Shown here piece after piece: positions 27,479-36,933 of a stretch of 49,516 nt of DNA. Position 1 is the first letter of the stretch; each line of letters begins with the position of its first letter. The notes below the pieces were generated by a model that saw nothing but the letters and a program-made list of their open reading frames with translations, was not told the origin of the DNA and did not search any database. This DNA is from Marinagarivorans sp. (GTDB taxonomy: Bacteria; Pseudomonadota; Gammaproteobacteria; Pseudomonadales; Cellvibrionaceae), in NCBI GenBank assembly GCA_028281865.1, contig JANQJB010000053.1:1-49516 (forward strand), in the 5' to 3' direction. The position numbers were made by a program, and so were the translations under genes.

Positions 27479-28213
27479 GTGAAACCAGCCTTGCAAATCT
27501 TGAGGTCCCCAGTCTCTTTGCGCGCAAATGTGAGGGCACTATTTCGCCCATTACTAAACACAGGCTTTTGGGGGCCAAAACATTTCAGCCTTGCCTGTTT
27601 AATGTTATTAGTCGGTAGCGTTTGTTCCGCTGGCGAAACACCTCCGCCCCCAGTGACAGATACTCCGTCCGCCGACAACTATATTAAAAAAGCCACATTT
27701 GCCGGCGGTTGTTTCTGGTGTATGGAAAAACCTTTTGATGTGCTTGATGGTGTCTCAAAAACTGTTTCGGGTTACACCGGAGGACTCAAACGAAACCCTA
27801 CTTATAAACAGGTTTCAGCTGGCGGAACGGGGCACTATGAGGTAGTGCAAGTCACTTACGATTCTCGCAAGATTAGTTTCGGCGAATTACTGGATATTTT
27901 TTGGGTAAATGTTGATCCTCTGGACGCGAAAGGACAATTTTGCGATAAGGGCTCACAATATCTGAGCGCAATTTTTTATCGTGACGAAGAAGAAAAGCGT
28001 GTTGCTGAAACAAGTTTAGCGAGCCTAAAAGCCTCAAAAAAACTCAGTGGAGAAATCGCAACAAAAATTTTACCGATGAAAGTTTTTTACCCGGCAGAGG
28101 ATTACCACCAAGATTATTATCAAAAAAATCCACTTCGCTATCGGTATTACCGCGCTGCTTGTGGGCGCGACAAGCGCTTGCGGGCGTTGTGGGGAAAAAA
28201 GAAATCTGATTAA
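27479..28213 (+). CDS. msrA: Peptide methionine sulfoxide reductase MsrA, exported form
   Basis: Reduces methionine-S-sulfoxide in proteins. The catalytic motif GGCFWC has its active cysteine at residue 78, followed by GVSKTVSGYTGG and the family segment VDPLDAKGQFCDKGSQYLSAIFY. Resolving cysteine candidates are near the C-terminus (AACGRDK). A 50-residue N-terminal leader with a hydrophobic core (FSLACLMLLVGSVCSA) suggests export to the periplasm; SVC is a poor lipobox. The start is GTG 27479 with AGG upstream. A dense run of hairpins follows the stop. Confidence 0.93.
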   Translation: MKPALQILRSPVSLRANVRALFRPLLNTGFWGPKHFSLACLMLLVGSVCSAGETPPPPVTDTPSADNYIKKATFAGGCFWCMEKPFDVLDGVSKTVSGYTGGLKRNPTYKQVSAGGTGHYEVVQVTYDSRKISFGELLDIFWVNVDPLDAKGQFCDKGSQYLSAIFYRDEEEKRVAETSLASLKASKKLSGEIATKILPMKVFYPAEDYHQDYYQKNPLRYRYYRAACGRDKRLRALWGKKKSD

Positions 28214-28352
28214 CGCGGCAGCTGCGTTAATAAGCGGCGTACGGCACGCCGTCATTGCAAGAATGGCAATGCAAGCCGCTGAAATAAGAGAAAGTCGCAT
28301 ATTTTGCCAGTGTTTCAGCGGCGCGTAACCCAATAGATGGGACGATCTATTG
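28210..28352. repeat. Cluster of four hairpins between msrA and mpl
   Basis: Four perfect inverted repeats in 143 bp: TTAACGC/GCGTTAA (28210-28230), CGGCGT/ACGCCG (28235-28251), GCCGCTGAAA/TTTCAGCGGC (28275-28322) and CAATAGAT/ATCTATTG (28331-28352). The first overlaps the msrA stop; the last ends 13 bases before the mpl start. None has a T-run. They could be REP-like elements, an RNA structure or attenuation. Confidence 0.7.
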
Positions 28353-28365
28353 AGTTGCCAGGTTA

Positions 28366-29778
28366 ATGAATCTTCAAGTTTCTATTGGGAAAAACCGGAT
28401 TATGCAGCACATCCATATTCTTGGAATTTGTGGCACTTTTATGGGCAGCCTAGCTCAACTTGCAAAAGCAAAAGGCTATCGAGTAACCGGTTCTGATTTG
28501 AACGTTTACCCGCCCATGAGCACGCAATTGGAAGCCGCGGGAATTGAGTTATATGAGGGGTGGGACTCCAAGCAATTATCTTTGAAACCTGATTTAGTCG
28601 TTGTGGGTAATGTTATAAGCCGAGGCAATCCGGTGATGGAAGCTGTGTTGAACCAAATGTTGCCCTATACGTCCGGCCCTGCTTGGCTCGCGGAGCATAT
28701 TTTGCGTGGTCGATGGGTGCTCGCGGTCTCTGGTACACATGGAAAAACCACAACAGCGAGTATGCTCGCATGGGTATTAGAGTTTGCCGCAATGGAACCG
28801 GGCTATTTAATTGGCGGCGTTCCACAGAATTTCCCAACTTCTGCGCGTTTGGGTAAATCGGATTTTTTTGTCATTGAAGCCGACGAGTACGATAGTGCAT
28901 TTTTTGATAAGCGCTCTAAATTTATTCATTATCTTCCGCGAACACTGATAATTAATAATTTGGAATTTGATCACGCCGACATTTTTTCCGATTTAGCAGC
29001 GATACAACGCCAATTTCATCATTTAATTCGCACTGTTCCAAGCGAAGGTTTGCTTCTTACGCCGTGCGCTACCCCGGCAATCGATGCCGTCATAGATCAA
29101 GGTTGCTGGACTCCGATACAGACTTTTGGCAAAGATGGCCAATGGTCTTATGAATTGTTATCAGCTGATGGAAGTACTTTCGCGGTAAAGTTAGAAAACC
29201 GTAAAGTTGGCGAAGTCCAGTGGACATTAACGGGTTTGCATAATGTATTAAATGCGTTGGCTGCGATAAGCGCCGCACGACATGTTGGGGTTGTTCCGGC
29301 GATGGCGTGCGAGGCTTTGTCGGAATTTGGTGGTGTTAAACGGCGTATGGAATTGATCGAGCAAATCGGAAATTGTTTTGTTTACGATGATTTTGCTCAT
29401 CATCCGACAGCTATTGCGACAACCTTGGACGGTTTGCGTAAAAAAGTTAAAAACCAAGATATTATTGCGGTCATTGAGCCCCGTTCGAATACTATGAAAC
29501 AGGGTGTGCACTGCGATAGTTTAGTCGAAGCTTGCGCACTGGCTGATCACGTATTTTGGTTTGAACCTGGAGAATTGCAGTGGTCACTTACCGATATTAT
29601 TGGGCAACAGAAAAATCACTATTCTGCAAACTCAGTAGAACAATTAATTTCGATGGTTATAAAAACTGTCGCTTCAAGCCGGGACGAAGCAGAACACCTT
29701 CATATTGTTATAATGAGTAACGGCGGCTTCGGTGGTTTTCATAACAAGCTCTCGCAAGCGTTAAAAAATATTGGCTAA
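28366..29778 (+). CDS. mpl: UDP-N-acetylmuramate:L-alanyl-gamma-D-glutamyl-meso-diaminopimelate ligase Mpl
   Basis: Murein-recycling ligase that attaches the recovered tripeptide to UDP-MurNAc in the cytoplasm. The N-terminal Rossmann segment HIHILGICGTFMGSLAQLAKAKG is followed by GSDLNVYPPMST, the ATP-binding SGTHGKTTTASMLAW, EADEYDSAFFDKRSKF and YDDFAHHPTAI. At 470 residues the length is normal. Two starts are possible, ATG 28366 (AGGT upstream) or ATG 28402 (MQHIHILG), the latter closer to the E. coli N-terminus. The ubiX gene starts 19 bp downstream. Confidence 0.95.
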   Translation: MNLQVSIGKNRIMQHIHILGICGTFMGSLAQLAKAKGYRVTGSDLNVYPPMSTQLEAAGIELYEGWDSKQLSLKPDLVVVGNVISRGNPVMEAVLNQMLPYTSGPAWLAEHILRGRWVLAVSGTHGKTTTASMLAWVLEFAAMEPGYLIGGVPQNFPTSARLGKSDFFVIEADEYDSAFFDKRSKFIHYLPRTLIINNLEFDHADIFSDLAAIQRQFHHLIRTVPSEGLLLTPCATPAIDAVIDQGCWTPIQTFGKDGQWSYELLSADGSTFAVKLENRKVGEVQWTLTGLHNVLNALAAISAARHVGVVPAMACEALSEFGGVKRRMELIEQIGNCFVYDDFAHHPTAIATTLDGLRKKVKNQDIIAVIEPRSNTMKQGVHCDSLVEACALADHVFWFEPGELQWSLTDIIGQQKNHYSANSVEQLISMVIKTVASSRDEAEHLHIVIMSNGGFGGFHNKLSQALKNIG

Positions 29779-29797
29779 GGTCTATAGCACTAATTCG

Positions 29798-30403
29798 ATG
29801 ACAGAAAATATCTCAGTAGCGGTAACGGGTGCTTCGGGTGCGCAGTACGCGATACGTTTAATCGAGTGCTTGATTCGCGCTAAGGTGAAAGTGCATTTGC
29901 TTATCTCTGATGCAGCAGAAGTCGTAATACGAACGGAAACTGATATTCCATTACCGGAATTAAAACAAGAAAAACAGGCTTTTTTATCGGACTTTTTCAA
30001 TGCGGAGACCGGTCAAATTACCTATTATGCTAACGATGATTGGTTCTCGCCATTGGCGTCTGGAACATCGGCACCCAAAAAAATGGTAGTTTGCCCTGCA
30101 AGCGGGGGAAGTATTGCAGCAATTGCAATGGGGGCTTGTAATAGTTTAATTGAACGTGCCGCTGACGTGGTAATAAAAGAGCGCAATCAACTAATAATGG
30201 TGCCGCGTGAGACACCTGTTTCAGATATACATTTGGAAAACATGCTAAAACTCAGCCGTTTAGGCTGCGTAATTCTGCCTGCCAGTCCCGGTTTTTATCA
30301 AAACCCGAAATCTTTAGATGATATCGTAGACTTTGTTGTTGCGAGAATTCTCGACCAGCTCGATCTCAAACAGGATTTACTTGCGCCGTGGGGAGAACGT
30401 TAA
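29798..30403 (+). CDS. ubiX: Flavin prenyltransferase UbiX
   Basis: Makes prenylated FMN, the cofactor of the UbiD decarboxylase in ubiquinone synthesis. The 201-residue flavoprotein shows SVAVTGASGAQYAIRLIECL (FMN/phosphate-binding), an AsGS-type run in FSPLASGTSAPKKMVVCPASGGSIAAIA, ERAADVVIKERNQLIMVPRETP and LSRLGCVILPASPGFY. ATG 29798 was chosen over an upstream TTG at 29771 because it matches the family start. It directly follows mpl, as in many gammaproteobacteria. Confidence 0.95.
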   Translation: MTENISVAVTGASGAQYAIRLIECLIRAKVKVHLLISDAAEVVIRTETDIPLPELKQEKQAFLSDFFNAETGQITYYANDDWFSPLASGTSAPKKMVVCPASGGSIAAIAMGACNSLIERAADVVIKERNQLIMVPRETPVSDIHLENMLKLSRLGCVILPASPGFYQNPKSLDDIVDFVVARILDQLDLKQDLLAPWGER

Positions 30404-30410
30404 TTTTCCC

Positions 30411-31316
30411 CTAGATCAAACCTTTCGAACTCAAATAAAAAACAATTCCTATCACGATCAATACCGCAAATACACCCGCGACGATAGAGGTAGTTTTCGG
30501 TCCAGTTTGCTTGTTCTTTTTTTCAAATTCACTCTCAATAGCGATGGCAATGCCCTCGTCGACTTCGTCGAGGCTTGCCGATAAATCCTTCTCCTCGGGT
30601 TCTTCACTATTCGAGTTTTCGATTGGTGTTTCTACGGTCGCAGGCCTTGGCCGTCTCGCCGCTTCTTCGCTTTTCGGTGGAGGAGACACAGTTGCTGAGC
30701 GCGGCATCTCATATCCTGGACCAAAAATACGAAAGTTATGAATATCCAAGCGCAGCATATCGCCCGCTTTCAAGGTTGCCTGCTTGATTCTTTCGTTATT
30801 GACAAAGGTGCCAGTTGCGGAATCCAAGTCGATCAATTCTATGGACTCTTCTTTGATATTTAATTCAACATGCTCCTTGGCCAATTGAGTGCCTGGAAAA
30901 CTAATATCGCACTGTCTACCGCGGCCAATTTTTATTTTATTCTCTTTTTGCGGGCGAATACGGAATTCTTGCCCTGTCATCGTTCCGTTGGTAGAAACTA
31001 ATGACCACTGATAAGCACTATTCTCGCGCTCCCGTAACGGGTCGACAACCTCAATATCAATATTGCCGATGCGTATCACGTCATAACGACCTATTTGGAC
31101 CTGGGAGATTTTTTCTTCATTTAAGAAACTTCCATATTTGCTGTCACAATCGCTAAGTAAAAACGCACCGCGCTGGTTAGTGATTTTTGCGTGAACAGGG
31201 CTTACGGATGGGTCGTTGAGTACCAGGTTGTTTTCGGGGGCACTGCCAATAGTAAAATTCTTTTCGACAAGCCAGTGTGAGGCTTCGAAAGGGTGTTTGA
31301 GCTGGATTTTTAACAT
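30411..31316 (-). CDS. Tandem FHA-domain protein with C-terminal membrane anchor
   Basis: A 301-residue protein with two forkhead-associated (phosphothreonine-binding) domains, at about 20-90 (IGSAPENNLVLNDPSVSPVHAKI, YGSFLNEEKI) and 120-200 (IGRGRQCDISFPGTQLAKEHVEL, TGTFVNNERI). A Pro/Glu-rich linker follows and then one membrane helix at the C-terminus (TSIVAGVFAVLIVIGIVFYL) with a few residues outside, a tail-anchored arrangement with the FHA domains cytoplasmic. The partner kinase is not in the window. It converges on ubiX with a seven-base gap. Confidence 0.88.
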   Translation of the reverse strand: MLKIQLKHPFEASHWLVEKNFTIGSAPENNLVLNDPSVSPVHAKITNQRGAFLLSDCDSKYGSFLNEEKISQVQIGRYDVIRIGNIDIEVVDPLRERENSAYQWSLVSTNGTMTGQEFRIRPQKENKIKIGRGRQCDISFPGTQLAKEHVELNIKEESIELIDLDSATGTFVNNERIKQATLKAGDMLRLDIHNFRIFGPGYEMPRSATVSPPPKSEEAARRPRPATVETPIENSNSEEPEEKDLSASLDEVDEGIAIAIESEFEKKNKQTGPKTTSIVAGVFAVLIVIGIVFYLSSKGLI

Positions 31317-31581
31317 GGGTCTAAGAGTTTTTGTGTTTCTTTTAGTTTTGCTAACGCCAACTTTTTTCTATAGTGCGATTTTAAATACGCTGACGGTAAA
31401 GTGCTGAGAGTTTGAAGTCAAGGTGCGAAAGTCCACCCATAAGTGCGCTAAAAAGTTAGAATTGCGCTTATTGTAGATGCGGTGGCCCAAACCCCTGCGC
31501 CGAGCATTATTCAGAGGTGCCCAGGCCAAAACAAGCCTAAGGCCCCCAAAATGTGGAGTACAACCGCTTGTGTCCGATGAA

Positions 31582-31860
31582 ATGAAGGCCCGAATCGTGA
31601 TTCACTATTGCAATCGTTGTGGTTGGCAGTTACGCGCTGCCTGGCTCGCACAAGAGATTTTAACGACTTTTGAGCAGCAAATTGAGGAAGTCGCGTTGCG
31701 CCCGGGAGACAGCGGTGTCTTTGAAATCTGGGCCGGTGAGGTGCTGATTTGGGAACGCAAGCGGGATAACGGCTTCCCGGATGCAAAAACACTTAAACTT
31801 CGCCTGCGTGATCAGGTGTTCACTGACGTGTCTTTAGGTAGACATCTTGAGTCTCATTAA
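31582..31860 (+). CDS. SelT/SelW/SelH (Rdx) family protein
   Basis: A 92-residue thioredoxin-fold protein of the selenoprotein W-like Rdx family. The redox motif is CNRC at residues 10-13 in IHYCNRCGWQ, with cysteine at the position where the animal proteins have selenocysteine. GVFEIWAGEVLIWERKRDNGFPDAKTLK fits the conserved second half. ATG 31582 is preferred: the longer frame back to 31477 has no family features. The substrate is unknown; a general thiol-redox role is inferred. Confidence 0.85.
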   Translation: MKARIVIHYCNRCGWQLRAAWLAQEILTTFEQQIEEVALRPGDSGVFEIWAGEVLIWERKRDNGFPDAKTLKLRLRDQVFTDVSLGRHLESH

Positions 31861-31997
31861 CTCGGCAATCGAATCGGCCATTCTGTCAATTTGATTGCGC
31901 CCTTCCGAGATACCGGAGAAAATGTGCGAATTTTCTAGTATTTCCGGGGTCTGCATTCTCCTGTAATTCTTTTGAGAGGTTTGACGGTAAGCTGACT

Positions 31998-34589
31998 ATG
32001 ATTGATCGATTTACTCGCACTTGGCTGCATGTTGTCACCGAATATCCACGTTTGGTCCTTTTAATCGTTGCGGGTTTGCTCGTGTTGTCCGGATTGGGAT
32101 TACCACGCTTTAAACTCGATGCTTCGTCGGATTCGCTTACGCTAGAGAACGACAAAGATCTCGACTATTTTCGACAGACGATCAAAAGTTATGGTAGTGG
32201 AGATTTTTTAATTATTACTTTTCGCCCAGAACAAGAACTTTTTAGCGAACCTTCTTTATTGCTGTTGCAGAACTTGCAGCAGGAGCTTGAGCAAATCGAT
32301 GGCGTTGTTGGCAGTAACAGTATTCTAAATGTTCCATTGCTTTTTAGCCCCAAGCAATCGTTGAGAGAAATCGCTCAAGAACCCCGCCGCCTGCTCGATG
32401 AGGGCGTCGATTGGCAATTGGCGAAAAAAGAGTTTTTAACCAGCCCTATTTACCGTAAGTTAATCCTGGGACAAGACGGCCAAACCACCGCGTTGCAGCT
32501 TAATTTAGCTGTGGATGAACGTTTTATTGAGCTAGTTTCTCGGCGAGATGAACTGCGTGAGCTGGCAAAGCAAAGTGGTTTTACCTCTGATCAGCGACGC
32601 GAGCTTGAGCAAGTGAGCCAGACTTTTTTAAATTATAGAACCAACGCTGATCGCCGTAACCATCAACGTGTAGAGGAGGTGCGAGAAGTCGTTAGACGAT
32701 ATCAAGACGAGGCTCAAATTTTCGTCGGCGGTGTTACGATGATAACGGCTGACATGATTTCTTTTATTCGCAAAGACTTAATTGTTTTTGGTGCGGCCGT
32801 AATTGCATTTATGACATGTGTATTAGCTGTCATATTTCGTTCTGTGCGTTTCGTTGCTATTCCAATGGCCACGTGTTTGTCGGCAGTATTCTTTATGCTG
32901 GGTTTGATAAGTTGGCTGGATTGGCGCCTAACTGTGATTAGCAGCAATTTTGTCGCGTTGTTACTAATAATTTCGCTCGCCATTATTATTCACTTAGTTG
33001 TTCGTTACCGCGAATATCTTTCTAGCAATCCCGATTGGTCGCAAAAACAATTAGTTGTGGCGACAATTAAATTCATGGCTTTGCCGTGTTGGTACACCGC
33101 GTTAACCACAATTGTCGCGTTTGCATCGCTGGTCGTTTCAGACATTCGACCTGTTATTGATTTTGGTTGGATGATGACAATTGGGCTTGTTTTTGCGCTT
33201 GTATTGGCGTTTATTTTATTACCCGCAAGTTTAATGCTGTTGCCTAAACAGGGCAGCCGCCAGTCCAAGGCCTCGAGTAAGTCAAGTAAACCACTTACGC
33301 TTTATTGTTCTGCTGCTGTAGAAAATCACGGTACTATCGTACTCATTGCCAGTGCTCATATTGCTGTTTTAAGCGCGTGGGGGATTACGCAATTGAAAGT
33401 CGAGAATAAATTCATCGATTATTTTCGTGCTGATACTGAAATACACCAAGGACTCGCCGTGATCGACCAACAGCTGGGTGGAACGACGTCGTTAGATATT
33501 ATCTTAAATGCCGACATTATGTCTTCGGGGGAGCGTGAAGGGGAGGTTTTTGCTGAAGATTTTGATGAAGGTTTTGATGATGACGAATTTATCGATGATG
33601 AATTTGTTGCAGCAGATGACAGTGATTTTGAAAGCGATGAATTTGCCAGTGAAGACTTTGATGACGGTTTTGAAACTGCGTTAAGTATGGACGAAGAGAA
33701 TAAGCAAAAAAGTGTCTGGATGAGCGTGGTCGGTTTACAAAAAATAGAAGCGATTCATGACTACCTTGATAATTTACCCGAAGTTGGCAAGGTTCAGTCA
33801 CTCGGCATGCTTTATAAAGTTGGCAAAGAAATCAACGGCAGTCTCAATAACTTTGAGTTGGCACTTCTGGAAAAATCCTTGCCGCAATCAGTGAGCGGCG
33901 TTTTATACGATCCCTTTGTTGATAGCGCAACCGACGCGACACGCATTAGTATGCGTATTGTCGACACTTACCCGGGGTTAGAAAGAAAAAAATTAGTTGA
34001 AAAAATTGAAACTGATTTACATTCGGTACACGGATTGGAAGATACACAGTTTAGAACGACCGGTTTGTTGGTATTGTACAACAACATGTTACAAAGTTTA
34101 TTTAGCTCACAAATCGTCACGCTCGGTGCCGTATTTTTGGGGATAATGACGATGTTTATGATCCTATTTCGTTCATTGTCCGTCGCATTTGTTGCTATTG
34201 TGCCAAATATATTGGCTGCATTAAGTATTGTTGGAGGCATGGGTTTGGCTGGCATACCGCTTGATATGATGACGATTACTATTGCCGCAATCACTGTGGG
34301 TATCGGAGTGGATGACACTATTCATTACATTCATCGTTTCAAGAAAGAGCTGCAGATAGATAACAATTATGTGGCAGCTATGCATCGAGCGCATGGCTCG
34401 ATAGGACGAGCGATGTATTACACATCGGTGATTATTATTTTCGGCTTTTCTATTATGGTGCTATCCGAGTTTATACCGACAATTTATTTCGGCTTGTTAA
34501 CGGGTTTGGCTATGTTGGCAGCGCTCGCGGGAGCATTACTGCTGTTACCGAAATTAATTCTTATCGTAAAGCCGTTTAAAACTACTTAA
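31998..34589 (+). CDS. RND superfamily (MMPL-type) exporter with acidic insert
   Basis: An 863-residue inner-membrane transporter of the RND/MMPL superfamily. It has two repeats, each with a membrane helix, a large periplasmic loop and a cluster of five or six helices. The first cluster is about residues 255-420 and the second about 700-860 (ITVGIGVDDTIHYIHRFKKE is the conserved helix-4 segment with the proton-relay aspartates). A highly acidic stretch of about 60 residues (roughly 510-570, many DDEF/EDFDDGF units) interrupts the second periplasmic loop. The substrate is unknown; homologues move lipids or hydrophobic compounds. It starts 137 bp after the SelW-like gene and converges on the chemoreceptor gene. 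Confidence 0.88.
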   Translation: MIDRFTRTWLHVVTEYPRLVLLIVAGLLVLSGLGLPRFKLDASSDSLTLENDKDLDYFRQTIKSYGSGDFLIITFRPEQELFSEPSLLLLQNLQQELEQIDGVVGSNSILNVPLLFSPKQSLREIAQEPRRLLDEGVDWQLAKKEFLTSPIYRKLILGQDGQTTALQLNLAVDERFIELVSRRDELRELAKQSGFTSDQRRELEQVSQTFLNYRTNADRRNHQRVEEVREVVRRYQDEAQIFVGGVTMITADMISFIRKDLIVFGAAVIAFMTCVLAVIFRSVRFVAIPMATCLSAVFFMLGLISWLDWRLTVISSNFVALLLIISLAIIIHLVVRYREYLSSNPDWSQKQLVVATIKFMALPCWYTALTTIVAFASLVVSDIRPVIDFGWMMTIGLVFALVLAFILLPASLMLLPKQGSRQSKASSKSSKPLTLYCSAAVENHGTIVLIASAHIAVLSAWGITQLKVENKFIDYFRADTEIHQGLAVIDQQLGGTTSLDIILNADIMSSGEREGEVFAEDFDEGFDDDEFIDDEFVAADDSDFESDEFASEDFDDGFETALSMDEENKQKSVWMSVVGLQKIEAIHDYLDNLPEVGKVQSLGMLYKVGKEINGSLNNFELALLEKSLPQSVSGVLYDPFVDSATDATRISMRIVDTYPGLERKKLVEKIETDLHSVHGLEDTQFRTTGLLVLYNNMLQSLFSSQIVTLGAVFLGIMTMFMILFRSLSVAFVAIVPNILAALSIVGGMGLAGIPLDMMTITIAAITVGIGVDDTIHYIHRFKKELQIDNNYVAAMHRAHGSIGRAMYYTSVIIIFGFSIMVLSEFIPTIYFGLLTGLAMLAALAGALLLLPKLILIVKPFKTT

Positions 34590-34615
34590 GCAATAATCTA
34601 TGTCGCAGGTTCTGG

Positions 34616-36619
34616 CTAATCCTTGTGAAGTTTGAAAGCTGAGACACTCTCTGAGAGAGAGTTTGCATGTTTGGCCATAATAAGACTAATTTCTTGGTTG
34701 TGCTCGACCTGTTCAACTAACTTTTGGGTGGCTTGATTGAGTGCTTCTGTGTTTCTGGAAATTTCTTCAGATGAAGCGGATTGTTCCTCTGTCGCAGCTG
34801 CTATTTGCCCATTCAAAGCGCTCAAATTAGATAAATGTTCGACAATTTCCGTAATTGAAGCCGACGTTTGGTCGGCTTTATCGACCGTCTTGTTGGCGCT
34901 GGCCAAACTTTTTTCTGTTACCAAAACTGCCTCGCTTGCGCGGTCTTGAAGCTGATCGATAATCGTTTTTATTTCTGCCGTGGATTGTTGTGTCCGCTGC
35001 GCTAAGCTGCGAACTTCGTCTGCTACCACGGCAAAACCTCGTCCTTGTTCACCAGCACGGGCAGCTTCAATTGCTGCATTTAATGCTAATAAATTTGTCT
35101 GTTCAGCAATACCGGTAATAACTTCAACGACAGTATCTATTTGCTTCGAATCATTTTGTAATTCAGTGATTATGGTCGATGTATTGTCAACATCTTTTGC
35201 TAACGCATTAATGATGGAATTCATGTCTTGAACTAAAGACAAACCTTTGTTCGCACAGTTTTCTGTTTCGGTTGTTTCTGTCACCAATTGATTACAGTTG
35301 CGCGCCACTTCACGAATGCTTTCTATCATTTGATAAGTTGAAGAAGAATTCATTTGCGACTGTTGCATTTGCTGTTCTATCTCCACACGACTTTGCTCGG
35401 TATTTTGCGTGAGAATTTCCGCATGTCGTTTCACATCACCTGATGAGTGAGAGATTTTTTCCAGCAGTTGCCTGATTTGCAAAATCATCTTTGCGAGATT
35501 GTTAGAGACGCTACCAATAATATCGTTACGTTGTTTTTCGACTGTGATGGTAAAATCGCCTGTTGCCATTTTTTCGCAGGCATCGGCGGCATTTTCAATT
35601 GGGTGTGTAATAGATCGACGGACACCTAACACGCAATACCAGCTTACAACAATTAATACGAGTGTTGAAATAATGATGACATGTGCTTGAAGGCGATCTT
35701 GTTGTAGTTCGTTTTGCAGAAGTTCCTCTATAATTGCAGAATATTTATTATCTAATTTCAAGGTCTGCTCAATTGCATCGCTACCCAATGCGAAATATTG
35801 AGAATTTTCAATTAATGTTTCTTGCCCAGGTTCCAGTTTGGACGTTGCTGCAAAAAAATCTTCCAATGCTTTGTTAGCGCGGGCGATATCGCTATTTGAA
35901 ATTAAATTGTTTAGACGTTCGTAATTGCCAAGTAAGCTCAATTTAAATTTGGCTGTTTTTTGCCGGTGTGATACTAAACTAAGCAGTGTTTTAATTTGAA
36001 TATCTTCGGTATTGGATATCTGTTTGTCCGTAATTGCGCCCGAACCAATACCACGCAGCTGGCCGATGAACTCGCTTAGCTCCGGCAAGCCTTCAACTAT
36101 TAGGCTGGCTAAATAATGTAGTTCCAAGTGTTTATTTAAGAGCAATCCTGACTCATTGGCTATCAGATCAATATTTTGAAAAACGATAACAATTAAATCG
36201 GAGTGAGCTTGGAAATTGCTTGCTTTGTCAAGTACATTATTTTTACGCGTAAGATTTTGCCAGTGTTTTCTAAATGTCGTAATATTTTCCGCATCAAGGT
36301 AGGCACTTGCGTGCTGAAGAGCATTTTCAAGCTCGCTTTCAATTGCATCAAGTTGTGCAGCTTTTTCATTTGCACCGTTTAAATATTGACTCATATTACC
36401 GCGGTGTTTGGCTGTCAGAACTGCTAGTGGTTTTGTAGCCGCAATGGCTTCAAGTCCATTGATTTGACTTTTAACAAAGGTAATTTTGTTTTGTAAATAG
36501 AGTTCGATAACGATAGCTGAGATCAGGCAGGGTACAAAAAATATGCCGCTAATAAGGAGTAGCTTCCCGCGAAAAGAAAGCACATTTGCAACCTTTATGA
36601 TTGGCGAGAATACAGACAT
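34616..36619 (-). CDS. Methyl-accepting chemotaxis protein
   Basis: A 667-residue transmembrane chemoreceptor. An N-terminal helix (about 19-43) is followed by a long helical periplasmic sensor of roughly 270 residues, a second membrane helix (about 312-332), a HAMP domain ([27 protein letters not shown]) and the cytoplasmic signalling domain, whose hairpin tip reads [30 protein letters not shown]. The sensor has no recognised fold beyond helical-bundle character, so the ligand is unknown. No che genes are adjacent; this is an orphan receptor gene. Confidence 0.95.
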   Translation of the reverse strand: MSVFSPIIKVANVLSFRGKLLLISGIFFVPCLISAIVIELYLQNKITFVKSQINGLEAIAATKPLAVLTAKHRGNMSQYLNGANEKAAQLDAIESELENALQHASAYLDAENITTFRKHWQNLTRKNNVLDKASNFQAHSDLIVIVFQNIDLIANESGLLLNKHLELHYLASLIVEGLPELSEFIGQLRGIGSGAITDKQISNTEDIQIKTLLSLVSHRQKTAKFKLSLLGNYERLNNLISNSDIARANKALEDFFAATSKLEPGQETLIENSQYFALGSDAIEQTLKLDNKYSAIIEELLQNELQQDRLQAHVIIISTLVLIVVSWYCVLGVRRSITHPIENAADACEKMATGDFTITVEKQRNDIIGSVSNNLAKMILQIRQLLEKISHSSGDVKRHAEILTQNTEQSRVEIEQQMQQSQMNSSSTYQMIESIREVARNCNQLVTETTETENCANKGLSLVQDMNSIINALAKDVDNTSTIITELQNDSKQIDTVVEVITGIAEQTNLLALNAAIEAARAGEQGRGFAVVADEVRSLAQRTQQSTAEIKTIIDQLQDRASEAVLVTEKSLASANKTVDKADQTSASITEIVEHLSNLSALNGQIAAATEEQSASSEEISRNTEALNQATQKLVEQVEHNQEISLIMAKHANSLSESVSAFKLHKD

Positions 36620-36933
36620 CCTTTAACCGCTATAGATTTACCTTGTTACTCTGTCTACCTAGGGTTGTCTTATACGCCCTGAGTGATGTTGATACGATAT
36701 TGTTTGCAAGCAACCGTGCTGGGAGTACTGAAACAATAAACGGCGCAAAGTTCGCCACCTGCCCAAGGGTCTCGTGTAAGACTGAAGCGGCGGTGACAAC
36801 TATAAGTGTAGCAGTATCCTGGAAAGGCAGAAGTTGAAAAGTATGATAAAAACGAAAAGTAAAAATAACTTACACGTTTATTCCAATTTTGAACAGAATA
36901 ACCTTAACCGCACCTAGGTTATTTTTTCTTTTT
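36620..36933. other. Intergenic region between glk and chemoreceptor
   Basis: A 314-bp gap between two minus-strand genes; it should hold the chemoreceptor promoter. The only clear element is the hairpin at 36897-36924 near the glk stop. A 78-codon plus-strand frame starting in the receptor gene lacks features of a real protein. Confidence 0.45.
36897..36924. terminator. Hairpin with T-run on the plus strand next to glk
   Basis: AATAACCT / AGGTTATT stem of eight base pairs with an 11-base loop. On the plus strand it is followed by TTTTTCTTTTTTT, a good intrinsic-terminator tail. On the minus strand (downstream of glk) the tail is only TCTGTT, so the hairpin may be bidirectional or may end an unrecognised plus-strand transcript. 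Confidence 0.55.

Noticed and set aside
36601-36837. 78-codon plus-strand frame before the glk hairpin
   Set aside because: No features of a protein and it starts inside the chemoreceptor gene. If the region is transcribed it is more likely non-coding.
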